Positions 42,849 to 50,863 of a stretch of 64,000 bases of DNA are shown here, in pieces. How positions within the stretch are numbered: position 1 is the first letter of the stretch; each line of letters begins with the position of its first letter. Where the stretch lies: assembly GCA_963667715.1 (NCBI GenBank), contig OY763926.1, positions 4,340,001 to 4,404,000 of the forward strand. Direction: 5' to 3'. Source of the stretch: JAFGDI01 sp963667715 (GTDB lineage: Bacteria; Planctomycetota; Phycisphaerae; Sedimentisphaerales; SM23-30). The position numbers and the translations under genes were made by a program. The notes under the pieces were generated by a model. It saw only the letters and a list, made by a program, of their open reading frames with translations. It was not told the DNA's origin and made no database searches.

Positions 42849-43223
42849 ATGCTGGCAAAATCATTCAGAGACTTACATGTTTGGCAAAAAGGTATTGAGT
42901 TAACAGTAATAAGTTATGAGATAGCAAATAACTTCACTCAAGATGAAAAGTACGGCCTATCATCTCAACTTAAAAGAGCAGCAGTTTCGATACCGGCAAA
43001 CATAGCAGAAGGATTTGGCAGATGGGGTGCAGGCGAGTTTGCCCACTTTCTAAGAATTTCACTAGGATCACTTTTTGAAATTCAAACACATATTGAAATT
43101 GCCCATAAACTGAAATACATACCTGACAATACATATAACAGCCTAAACGAAGAACTTTTTAGTTTAGAAAAAATGCTAAACAGCTTCATTAAGAAATGTA
43201 TGGACAAGAAAAACAAAACGTAA
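42849..43223 (+). CDS. Four-helix-bundle protein (23S rRNA intervening-sequence protein family), copy 2
   Basis: 124 residues from the ATG at 42849, five bases after TAGGAG; a GTG two codons earlier is less likely. Shares the family blocks SFRDLHVWQKGIELT, SQLKRAAVSIPANIAEGFGR and FLRISLGSLFEIQTHIEI with the gene at 11292. Function unknown. It is enclosed by inverted simple repeats of AAGTGTAAAAGTG type, the right one starting at the stop codon of the convergent sensor kinase gene. Confidence 0.87.
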   Translation: MLAKSFRDLHVWQKGIELTVISYEIANNFTQDEKYGLSSQLKRAAVSIPANIAEGFGRWGAGEFAHFLRISLGSLFEIQTHIEIAHKLKYIPDNTYNSLNEELFSLEKMLNSFIKKCMDKKNKT

Positions 43224-43224
43224 C

Positions 43225-43264
43225 ATAGACTTTTACACATCAAGACTTTTACACTTTTGCACTT
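43225..43264 (-). repeat. AAGTGCAAAAGTG repeat, right arm around IVP gene 2
   Basis: On the minus strand it reads AAGTGCAAAAGTGTAAAAG, then GTGTAAAAGTC, the inverse of the left arm at 42739. It abuts the TAA of the sensor kinase. Confidence 0.75.
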
Positions 43265-45068
43265 ACTTTATTGGTATGAAGGCGCGGAAGCGGGCGCCGG
43301 GGGTGGAGTTGTCTACTACTGTTACTTCACCGCCGAGGATGGTTAGTAGTTCGCGGACGATGGCGAGGCCGAGGCCGACGCCGCCGAAGCGACGGGTGAC
43401 TGAGCCGTCGAGCTGTCTGAACTTTTCGAATATTTTGTCTCTGTCCTCAGGAGCGATACCCGGGCCGGTGTCCGTTACGAAGATCTCAATACCGAGCAGC
43501 GGGCCGTCCTCAGCGAGTTCGGCGTCGATGGTAATCTTTCCGCCGGGCGGTGTGAATTTGACGGCGTTGCTGATAAGGTTAAAGATTATCTGCTGGACCT
43601 TGCCGGGGTCGGATTCGACAGAGCCGATCTTATCGCTGATATTTGCCTCGAGGATAAGCTGCTTTTCGTCTGCCTGCTGGCGGATGATATTTAACAGGCT
43701 AGTAACAACCTCGCAGAAGCCGAAACGTTCGTAATGGATCTCGACTTTGCCGGCTTCGATGCGGGCGAGCTCGAGCAGATCGTTAATGATGCGGAGCAGG
43801 AGTTTGCCGGACTGCATAACGTTCTGGCTATATCGCATGCCGCGGGTGTCTTCACGGGCCTCTGCCTGTTCGGCGAGGATCTCGGCAAAGCCGATGATCG
43901 CATTGAGCGGGGTGCGCAACTCGTGCGAGACGTTTGCAAGGAATTCACTTTTTAATTTATTGGATTCGTAAAGGGCAATATTTCTGGCTTCCAGGTCACC
44001 GAGTCGATTATCGAGAGCGACGTAATTTTCACGGAGCTGATCGTGGGCGGTCTTTAGCCTACTTAACATATGGTTAAAGGCGACGGCTAACTGTTCGTAC
44101 TCGTCGCCGGTATTTATCTGGCCGGTGATCTCGATAGCTCTGAGCCAGGTATCGATCTCGTCGGACTCGTCTGGTTCGACTTTGTTCAAATGGATAATTT
44201 CGCCGGAATCGTACTCGGGGACAATAACCTGCTCAGCGGCGGCACGAAGCGACCGGACGGGCTGGAGGATGAACCGCTGGGTAATGAGATAAAAAGCCAT
44301 GATCGCACACAGGCCGCTGAAGAGGCCGCCGACGATAATAATAGTACGGTTAATGAGCAGGATCTGACTGCTGCGGCCGGCGGGTAAGATAACGCTAATG
44401 ACACCGACAAGCTCGTCCTCGGCGTAGACGGGAGGCAGCTCGCTTTCGGCGAGAGCGATAACGTCGGGGTCGGAACTCTCCATAATACTGGCCCGTCGGG
44501 ATTCGATAACCTGGCTGCCGTGACATTTGAGGCAGTCGCGTTCGGCACGCAGGGCACGAAGATATCTGCCGGGACGGGGATTTGGCAGGATGCGGTCGCT
44601 AAGAGATTTGCTCGTTTCGCTGGCGGGTTCGGAGGATTCGTAACCTTCGGCGTCGGCCCGGAACTCTTCGGGGATGAATACTTCCTGGGAACTATTGAAG
44701 CGAGAATATTCCTGACGGGACTTTTCGGTTTCGAACGCTTTTACACCCTGGGCGAGGAAAGCGTCGGCGGCGAGTATGTCCTGTTTGTCGGTTGATAGTC
44801 GAATCCACTTTGTGACCGGTCGGGCGCTACTCTCGGCCTTGCTAAGAGGCGGTAGAGTTGGGTTGTCGGCTTCGAGACAATGTCGCCATAGCACATGGTC
44901 CACTTCGATACGAGCGAGATCGACCTTGCCCTCTTCGACGAGCTTGTCCATCCAGAGGTAGGGGAAGTATAGGCCGGCGGTGATAACTACAATGATCGCA
45001 GCAGAAAAACCGACCAGACATTTGGTCGCAAGTGAGAATGAGACTTTTATTTTGTACCAGTTTTTCAT
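43263..45068 (-). CDS. Membrane sensor histidine kinase with DUF3365 heme-motif input domain
   Basis: 601 residues. A first membrane helix (about 15-37), a periplasmic DUF3365/Tll0287-like domain with a cytochrome c type CLKCH motif (179-183), a second membrane helix (about 225-250), HAMP, the HisKA domain (HELRTPLNAIIGFAEIL) and the ATPase domain (NLISNAVKFTPPGG, DTGPGIAPEDRDKIFEKF, GVGLGLAIVRELL). The CxxCH motif suggests a covalently bound heme sensing redox state, NO or O2; this is inferred from the motif and family. No partner response regulator is adjacent. Confidence 0.9.
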   Translation of the reverse strand: MKNWYKIKVSFSLATKCLVGFSAAIIVVITAGLYFPYLWMDKLVEEGKVDLARIEVDHVLWRHCLEADNPTLPPLSKAESSARPVTKWIRLSTDKQDILAADAFLAQGVKAFETEKSRQEYSRFNSSQEVFIPEEFRADAEGYESSEPASETSKSLSDRILPNPRPGRYLRALRAERDCLKCHGSQVIESRRASIMESSDPDVIALAESELPPVYAEDELVGVISVILPAGRSSQILLINRTIIIVGGLFSGLCAIMAFYLITQRFILQPVRSLRAAAEQVIVPEYDSGEIIHLNKVEPDESDEIDTWLRAIEITGQINTGDEYEQLAVAFNHMLSRLKTAHDQLRENYVALDNRLGDLEARNIALYESNKLKSEFLANVSHELRTPLNAIIGFAEILAEQAEAREDTRGMRYSQNVMQSGKLLLRIINDLLELARIEAGKVEIHYERFGFCEVVTSLLNIIRQQADEKQLILEANISDKIGSVESDPGKVQQIIFNLISNAVKFTPPGGKITIDAELAEDGPLLGIEIFVTDTGPGIAPEDRDKIFEKFRQLDGSVTRRFGGVGLGLAIVRELLTILGGEVTVVDNSTPGARFRAFIPIK

Positions 45069-45100
45069 TAGGGGATATTGTAACGGGATTTATGGGTTTT

Positions 45101-45168
45101 ATCCACAGATTTAATTTTTGGTGTTCGCTACCGCTCACTACTATTTGATTAATTAACACAGATTAAAA
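45101..45168 (+). repeat. Dispersed repeat family C, copy 2
   Basis: ATCCACAGATTT, TGTTCGCTACCGCTCAC, TTGATTAATTAACACAGATT. It lies shortly upstream of the truncated GxxExxY gene. Confidence 0.8.
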
Positions 45169-45256
45169 ATATGGTTAGATTGATTATTTTAACCCGTATG
45201 GACTATAGTTATAAATAATTACCTTATATGATTATCTCAAAATTGGGGGATAAAGT

Positions 45257-45379
45257 ATGGAAAATGATCCACAGACATTTGCTATAATTGGAGCAGCGAT
45301 GGAGGTACATAGCACTTTAGGGTCTGGTTTTTTGGAAAAAGTTTACCAAACTGCTAGTTTAGTAGTAATTAGAATTTAG
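45257..45379 (+). pseudogene. Truncated GxxExxY gene
   Basis: An ATG-started frame of 40 codons. Its first 33 residues (NDPQTFAIIGAAMEVHSTLG, then SGFLEKVYQTA) match the N-terminus of the GxxExxY gene at 52843 almost exactly. It then breaks off at the point where a family B string begins and meets a stop. The remaining 90 residues are absent. It is a remnant of the same subfamily as the copy at 52843. Confidence 0.85.
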
Positions 45380-45402
45380 TCCCGATTTCCATCGGGATAG
45401 GA
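45367..45402 (+). repeat. Family B repeat with CCCGAT/ATCGGG hairpin, at the break in a GxxExxY gene
   Basis: TAATTAGAATTTAGTCCCGA leads into TTTCC and ATCGGGATAGG. The same TAGTCCCGAT/ATCGGGATA design is at 60944 and, slightly changed, at 56123. Confidence 0.7.
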
Positions 45403-45469
45403 GTTAGGAGGGAAAAATGAATAAATTTATTGGGATGGTTAATTGATTGGTGTTGCTTGGAGGGGGAAT

Positions 45470-45655
45470 ATTTATTTGGTTGGGAAGTGAGGAAGAAGAC
45501 TAAAGAACTATAAACTATTATGGATATGAAATAGAAAGGGATATTATTGGGATGACTATTTGATTGGCGTTGCTTGGATGGGGAATTCTTTAGTTGGTTG
45601 GAAAGTAAGGTAGAAGACTAAAGAACCGGCTGGAAGGCCGGAACTCTTGCGCGCG
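45470..45655 (+). repeat. REP2 pair, left flank of RAYT 2 (copies a and b)
   Basis: Two REP2 units joined by about 75 bases. Copy b (45586-45655) has stem TTCTTTAGT/ACTAAAGAA, a CCGGC/GCCGG hairpin and AACTCTTGCGCGCG. Copy a lacks the second hairpin and has a decayed left arm. The whole block recurs in direct orientation at 46371. Confidence 0.85.
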
Positions 45656-45685
45656 GGGGGAGAAAAACTTGATTTTTCGTGTGAT

Positions 45686-46303
45686 ATGGGCATACAGTTG
45701 TGTATGTATGATTGGCGAAAAATGAATGACAGGCAAAGAGATGTTAAGTATCTTGAACGTTACCTTACCCCTACCGCGTGGCATAGCCCGCCCCATTTCG
45801 ATTCTAATAATGATTTGTGGTATATTTTAACTGGAACGTGCTATGAACATCGAAATCATATTGGATTTAATAATGACAGGATAGTTAGCTTTAGCTCTGA
45901 TCTGCTAGAAGTATGTGGGCAACATAGCAAAGCGATACGGGCCTGGTGTGTGCTGCCAAATCATTACCATGTTCTGATTCGTACGCCTGCTATGCCAGAG
46001 CTGCGGGTGCAGATCGGGAAGCTGCATGGTAGAAATAGTCGAATATGGAATATTGAAGAAAAGTGCACTGGCAGACATAACTGGCATAACTGCATTGAAA
46101 GGGAAATGAGAAGTGAAGGACACTATTATGCCAGTATAAATTATATACATAATAACCCAGTTAAACATAAACTGGTTAACAAGTGGCAGGATTGGCCGTT
46201 TTCTAGTGCGAATAGCTATATAAATGAACTGGGCAGGGAAAAAGCTATTGAACTGTGGAAGAAATATCCTGTTAATAAGTATGGTGAGAAATGGGATGTT
46301 TAA
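45686..46303 (+). CDS. REP-associated tyrosine transposase (RAYT), second type
   Basis: 205 residues from the ATG at 45686 (an ATG six codons later is equally possible). HUH motif LPNHYHVLI (His93, His95 from this start), upstream WYILTGTCYEHRNHI, and the nucleophile tyrosine in NYIHNNPVKH, followed by WPFSSANSYI, a block typical of RAYTs. It is only distantly similar to the RAYT at 12776. Direct copies of a 190-base REP2 pair lie on both sides, the arrangement expected for a RAYT that acts on its own REP hairpins. No inactivating change is visible. Confidence 0.88.
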   Translation: MGIQLCMYDWRKMNDRQRDVKYLERYLTPTAWHSPPHFDSNNDLWYILTGTCYEHRNHIGFNNDRIVSFSSDLLEVCGQHSKAIRAWCVLPNHYHVLIRTPAMPELRVQIGKLHGRNSRIWNIEEKCTGRHNWHNCIEREMRSEGHYYASINYIHNNPVKHKLVNKWQDWPFSSANSYINELGREKAIELWKKYPVNKYGEKWDV

Positions 46304-46370
46304 AATGGGAGTAGGTTGGGAAAGTGGTTAGTGGAAACACTATTTGATTGGCGTTGCTTGGGGGGGGGAA

Positions 46371-46560
46371 TTCTTTAGTTGGTTGGGGAGTGAGGAAGAA
46401 GACTAAAGAACTATAAACTATTATGGATATTAAATGGAAAGGGATATTATTGGGATGGTTAATTGATTGGTGTTGCTTGAGGGGGGAATTCTTTAGCTGG
46501 TTGGAAAGTAAGGTAGAAGGCTAAAGAACCGGCTGAAAGGCCGGAACTCTTGCGCGCGCG
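46371..46560 (+). repeat. REP2 pair, right flank of RAYT 2 (copies c and d)
   Basis: Copy c has TTCTTTAGT/ACTAAAGAA (46371-46410). Copy d has TTCTTTAGC/GCTAAAGAA (46489-46528), a compensated T-A to C-G change, then CCGGC/GCCGG and AACTCTTGCGCGCG. Confidence 0.88.
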
Positions 46561-46564
46561 GGGT

Positions 46565-46604
46565 AAAAAAAAACGGGTGGCCTGGTGGGGCTGCCCGTTT
46601 TTTT
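46565..46604. terminator. Bidirectional terminator
   Basis: AAAAACGGG ... CCCGTTTTT with T and A runs on both sides, between the RAYT 2 block and the convergent secreted-protein gene. Confidence 0.8.
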
Positions 46605-46628
46605 GTTTATTTGGTTTCCCGGTTTTTT

Positions 46629-48185
46629 TTATTGCCAGCTGAACTCTACGGTGCAGTCTAGTTCTTCTACTTCGCCGAGGTCGGCGTTGCTGAACTTGAC
46701 GACGTAGATGGCTTTGTCGAAGTTGAAGATGGCACCGGTTACGTATTCCTCAGATGCGATAGCGGTACGAGGACGACGGTATGAATATGAGTTGCCTCTT
46801 CTTGACTTTGTAAGCGACATAGGTTCACTAGTCCAGTCGTTGATAGTGACGGTAAAGGTCTTCACCTCGGCAGCGTCGCCGGTAGTTGCGACACGACCTT
46901 TGACATAGCCGCTGGTGAGTCCGGTTCTGGCATTGTACTTTTTAACGCCAGTATCGAGTGAGACGACGTCGGCCTGGCCGATCATGAACTGGCCGGGCAT
47001 GAAGCCACGTCCGTTAATGACGTCTGATTGGCCGGGGATGTTGTCGTTGGCGTCGGTCATTAGCATGGTCTCAACGTAGTCGCCGATAGTGACTTCGAGA
47101 GTTAGCGGGCTGTACCAGCCGGTGAGATCCTGGCCGAGAGCTTTCATACTGAAACGGCCGCTGGCGATCGAATAGCTAAATACGTTCAGGTTGCCGTCGG
47201 CTACGGTCTTGTTAGAATATATGATAGCACGCGGCCAAACGACTCTCAGGCCGGGAGTATCGTAAGATACGAGTCCGGTAGAGAAAAGCTCATCGTCATC
47301 GTCCGATAAGATACGGATCTGAAGTGTGCCGTCGGTTTGCGGTACTTCGTTTGCGCCGGCAGCGAGATAGCCGCTGCTGACGAATAGATCGGTCGAGCTC
47401 TCGCGGGTACGGCCAGCTCTAAAAGTAGCGGCGGTAACCCTGGCGTCTGGCACAGGTTCAAAGACAACCTTTACCGGCTGATTGTTGCGTCTGACGGTAA
47501 CGGTCTGTTCGTTGAGCGGATAGCGGCTGTTTGTGCCGAGCCACTTGGCAACGCGGTAACCGTCGGCCGGGATAGCGGTAACGGTAACATCTTCGCCAGC
47601 GTAGACGTAGTCTGGACAGTCGATGGTGCCGCCGTCGAGGTAACGACCGGCGACAATGCAGTTTAGAGTGAATGCGTCGGCGTCTGGGGTGGTTGTGGCT
47701 GGGTGGTGGATGGTTAGGGTATCGAGGACATATAGTTCATCTACACCTGTCAATTCACTTCCATCAAAGATACACTCGCCAACAACTCCATAAAGCGTTA
47801 ACGTTACATCCCCTACTGCATTACTAAAATTATACAATAAGTTATTAGCTAGCAATCCTGGACCTGCCTTAGCTGTACTCATAAAGTTTGTTCCAGAAAT
47901 ACTTATTTCCTGCCCCTGATCATAGCTTGTAACTCTTGTTGGAATATCAAATACTATATCTTTTGTTAATCCACTTGCATCTATTTGCCCGTTTTGGCCA
48001 GAATCTAAACTAATAAGCATACTGTGTTTAAAGCAGTTATGGTTTTCCTCAAGGTACACCCCAAAATTCAATGTCCCTGAGCTTTCAACAGTAATATCAT
48101 CGATATCATTACCGTCCACCAAAATAATTACTTGTGAAAAAGCAAAATTTGCAAATAATAAAATAAATAATAAACATCTAAACAT
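46629..48185 (-). CDS. Secreted multi-domain protein with InlB-like repeat; two-part base composition
   Basis: 518 residues with a signal peptide (MFRCLLFILLFANFAFSQ). Residues about 18-150 form one beta-rich domain. Residues about 170-245 resemble the divergent InlB B-repeat (GGTIDCPDYVYAGEDVTVTA, then PADGYRVAKWLG). The rest (250-518) is beta-rich with matching blocks around GYLAAGANEVPQT and GYVKGRVATTGDA. The coding sequence of the first 150 residues is clearly AT-rich, while the remainder is GC-richer, with the switch near 47730 in a Thr/Pro linker. This suggests that domains of different origin were joined. Cell-surface or secreted role; no enzymatic motif. Confidence 0.75.
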   Translation of the reverse strand: MFRCLLFILLFANFAFSQVIILVDGNDIDDITVESSGTLNFGVYLEENHNCFKHSMLISLDSGQNGQIDASGLTKDIVFDIPTRVTSYDQGQEISISGTNFMSTAKAGPGLLANNLLYNFSNAVGDVTLTLYGVVGECIFDGSELTGVDELYVLDTLTIHHPATTTPDADAFTLNCIVAGRYLDGGTIDCPDYVYAGEDVTVTAIPADGYRVAKWLGTNSRYPLNEQTVTVRRNNQPVKVVFEPVPDARVTAATFRAGRTRESSTDLFVSSGYLAAGANEVPQTDGTLQIRILSDDDDELFSTGLVSYDTPGLRVVWPRAIIYSNKTVADGNLNVFSYSIASGRFSMKALGQDLTGWYSPLTLEVTIGDYVETMLMTDANDNIPGQSDVINGRGFMPGQFMIGQADVVSLDTGVKKYNARTGLTSGYVKGRVATTGDAAEVKTFTVTINDWTSEPMSLTKSRRGNSYSYRRPRTAIASEEYVTGAIFNFDKAIYVVKFSNADLGEVEELDCTVEFSWQ

Positions 48186-48263
48186 AACTATAGTCCTCTA
48201 TAAAATTCTCCACCTAAACGCATTGCTATCATTTGATAATTCAAAACAAAGCAAAGTACGTTA

Positions 48264-48869
48264 TTATTTATAATCTGATTCCCACAGTGGCCTGTCAGAT
48301 TTTATCACTTTTTTAAACTCTATCCCTTCCCTATAGCCAAGTTCATCATTTGACTCTAATAGTTTGTTATTTATTCCTTTAGCGGTTACATAATATTTGG
48401 AATCATTAACTTCATCTGCAATCCAAGTCAAACCATCATTCTGAACTTTCCCGACAAAAGTATGATGAATAGTTCCTGAGATCTCCTGCCCACTTTGCTT
48501 AAGGCTAAAATTATCGACCTTTATAACTATCATTAACCATGAATCATTTGGATTATAAACCACATCACAATCCCCTGGAACAAAAACACCTTTTCCATCA
48601 TTAATTAATTTAGTTATTTTTTTAACGCCAGGAACTAGTTCTGTTCTCCCCATATTAACAATAAACTTATCCATATATCCTTTATTGTCTATATGGAAAT
48701 ACCATCCTAGCTGCTCATTTCCCCATGTCCCTTTAATAGAGTCAGGTAAATCCCCCCCTCCCGTAACTTCTACTTTAACTTTATCAAAATCCCCAGAAAC
48801 AACATTATTCATATCGTTGCAACCAGAAATAAATAGTAACAACATCGCTATAACTGCAAACTTCTTCAT
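48264..48869 (-). CDS. Lipoprotein of unknown function
   Basis: 201 residues from the ATG at 48869, which places the lipoprotein signal at the N-terminus (MKKFAVIAMLLLFISGC; Cys17). The mature part has WYFHIDNKGYMDKFIVNMG and GTIHHTFVGKVQNDGLTWIAD; it is beta-rich and resembles small lipocalin-like envelope lipoproteins, but I cannot name a family. AT-rich like the first part of the gene that follows it on the same strand, with which it may share a history of transfer. Confidence 0.65.
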   Translation of the reverse strand: MKKFAVIAMLLLFISGCNDMNNVVSGDFDKVKVEVTGGGDLPDSIKGTWGNEQLGWYFHIDNKGYMDKFIVNMGRTELVPGVKKITKLINDGKGVFVPGDCDVVYNPNDSWLMIVIKVDNFSLKQSGQEISGTIHHTFVGKVQNDGLTWIADEVNDSKYYVTAKGINNKLLESNDELGYREGIEFKKVIKSDRPLWESDYK

Positions 48870-49175
48870 AACATGCTCCATATTATTAAATCCATACATA
48901 TAACTAATGGCCTCAAAGAGTCCAATAATGTTTCAATACTAAAAAATAGCTTTTCACATAAATTATCGGAAAAAAGTTGATATGAAGTTAGTATAAAGCG
49001 TAAATAAAAGTGTATAATCATTGAATTATTGGTGGGTTGTGGTGGTTGGTGTTGTGGGGAAATAGGCTTAATGTACCTGAAATAGATTTTGATTTAGCCA
49101 GGGAGAAGACTAATGAAGAGATACGCAATGTAATGTATTATTTACCACAGAGGGCACAGAGGACACAGAGAGTAA
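48870..49175. other. Spacer with CACAGAG repeat
   Basis: Contains a family D string (ACCACAGAGGGCACAGAGG, 49144-49172) at its right end, next to the 3' end of a GxxExxY gene. No gene seen. Confidence 0.5.
49144..49172 (+). repeat. Family D repeat (CCACAGAGG type), left of a GxxExxY gene
   Basis: ACCACAGAGG, GCACAGAGG, ACACAGAG words. A decayed inverse (GCGCACCTGGTGGTTAAA) is on the other side of the gene at 49562-49579, and another string at 50074-50112. Such strings are frequent in environmental bacterial genomes. Confidence 0.65.
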
Positions 49176-49547
49176 TTAGTTTTTTAGCCTTACAATACCA
49201 TCTGCTAATCTACTTACATTAAAATTTATCAGTAGGCCAGTACTAATTTTAGCAAGTTTCAAATATGTAAGTAGCTGTGCTTTATATATGTTAGAAATAT
49301 TATCAACTGCTTTTAGTTCAACTACTAATTGATCATTAACCAGTATATCAATACGATAACCACAATCTAAATAAATGCTTTTATAATTAACAGGTATGGG
49401 GTATACAGTTTTAATTTGAAATCCATGTGACTCTAGCTCATATGCCAGGCATTTCTGATAAGCGGATTCCAGTAGTCCGGGACCTAACCCCTTATGAACC
49501 TCAATCGCACACCCAATAACTTTTTCTGTAAATATATCTTTAGTCAT
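49176..49547 (-). CDS. GxxExxY protein
   Basis: 123 residues, full length. Family motif GPGLLESAYQKCL, then YPIPVNYKSIYLDCGYRIDI and LVVELKAVDNI with Asp and ExK in a PD-(D/E)XK-like layout, ending GLLINFNVSRLADGIVRLKN. Biochemical role unknown. It stands alone between family D repeats, in a long repeat-rich tract, and is quite different from the copies at 42297 and 52843, so the three arrived separately rather than by recent duplication. Confidence 0.88.
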   Translation of the reverse strand: MTKDIFTEKVIGCAIEVHKGLGPGLLESAYQKCLAYELESHGFQIKTVYPIPVNYKSIYLDCGYRIDILVNDQLVVELKAVDNISNIYKAQLLTYLKLAKISTGLLINFNVSRLADGIVRLKN

Positions 49548-50275
49548 ATTCGATATTTTCTGCGCACCTGGTGGTTAAAGTTGCTCTATATATATTATTA
49601 GAGCTATAGGGACAGAATTGGGATAATTCAAAATTTTTATTTTGTTATTTTACCACAGAGGACTTAGGGCGGTCGAGCCGCAACCAAAAGTTTTATGTAG
49701 GAAGAGAATTAAGATTTTAACGCAAAGGCGTCAGGTCGCAAAGATATAGTTGGCGATTGTGAGTTAGTTTGAAATGATGGCATTATAAAGAATTTTTGGA
49801 ACCACAGATGAACTCGGATGAACACCGATAAGGGGAAGCTGGGGAGATACGAGGTACATAGCAGCCGCAATTGGGGAAGAAGATGATAATCAGGATAGAG
49901 AATTAAGGTTATTAATCTGCAAAGTTCGTGTACTTTTAACAAGAATGTAACGTACGATTATTTAGCAAGTTAGATCGACTATGAAAAAAAATGACACACA
50001 AATAACAAGAAAATAATGGGTAGTAGTACAGAGAGCACTGAGAAAGATTTATTTCAGATACTTTATTTACAGTATTTACTGCTCGGTGTTCTCTGTGAAC
50101 TCGGTGGTTAAAATATCTCTATAATAATTAGAACTATAAACACTTGAGAGGAGGGAGTTCAATTTTAAAATAAAAAAACGGTGTAGACCGTAAAGATCTA
50201 CACCGTGAAGTGTCTTTTTGTATGCCTCTGAGGGCATAGCTAGCTATAAGCTATAATCGTTGTTCGAGCTAAGAA
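49548..50275. other. Repeat-rich gene-free stretch
   Basis: Contains family D words (49655, 50074-50112), a family E fragment (CGCAAAGGCGTCAGG, about 49721), a CCACAGATGAACTCGGATG string (49803) and, at the right, the terminator at 50172. No gene is supported. Confidence 0.55.
50172..50206 (-). terminator. Terminator of the PEP-CTERM gene
   Basis: Perfect stem ACGGTGTAGA/TCTACACCGT followed on the minus strand by a run of seven T. Confidence 0.92.
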
Positions 50276-50785
50276 TTAAGCACGACGACGACGAGCAGCT
50301 ACAAGACCACCAAGACCAAGTAGAGACATAGTCATTGGTTCTGGAACGATTTCAACTGAAGCAGTCTGAACAGCTTCGAAGCTCTCGTTGTAAAGAATAA
50401 GATCAATAACATCACCAAGAGCACCAATAGCTGTAACATCTACACTACCAGCAACGCCAGCAACAGGATCCCAACCTACTACAGGAGCAGTGAATGGCAT
50501 TTCTACAGTATTTTCGTCATAAGCATTGTCATATCCATAGAAACCAAAATCACGACCACCAGCAGGTGTAGCTTCGCCCTTAGACCAAGTACCTGGGAAG
50601 TCACCAGTTTTGTCACCAACGATTGAAAGGTTCATAACTGCAGGAGCAGCATTACCAGCGTCCATAATAACAACACTGAAAGTACCGCCAAGGTCAACAG
50701 TTGCAGGAGCAACCATAGTATAAGGTGCAGCATTAGCAACAACAGCAACAGCCATAGCAATTACAAAAGCAAAAAACTTCTTCAT
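50276..50785 (-). CDS. PEP-CTERM sorted secreted protein
   Basis: 169 residues: signal peptide (MKKFFAFVIAMAVAVVANA), a beta-sandwich-like body (VDLGGTFSVVIMD, FDVTAIG-like strands) and a C-terminal sorting signal of VPEP, a short hydrophobic helix and AARRRR. PEP-CTERM proteins are processed by an exosortase and delivered to the cell surface or exopolysaccharide; the exosortase must be elsewhere. AAGGAG lies before the ATG and a strong terminator follows, so it is a well-expressed single gene. The cohesin-like start of the mature part (PYTMVAPATVDLGGTFSV) recalls ligand-binding modules. Confidence 0.9.
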   Translation of the reverse strand: MKKFFAFVIAMAVAVVANAAPYTMVAPATVDLGGTFSVVIMDAGNAAPAVMNLSIVGDKTGDFPGTWSKGEATPAGGRDFGFYGYDNAYDENTVEMPFTAPVVGWDPVAGVAGSVDVTAIGALGDVIDLILYNESFEAVQTASVEIVPEPMTMSLLGLGGLVAARRRRA

Positions 50786-50863
50786 AACATTTCTCCTTAG
50801 AAATTATTTAATATGAATCACAAATAGTTAAATTAACTTTACATAAATAAAACAAACAAAAAA

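Noticed and set aside
49037..49222. A 61-codon frame left of the GxxExxY gene
   Set aside because: Half of it is the CACAGAG repeat string and it runs into the 3' end of the opposite gene.
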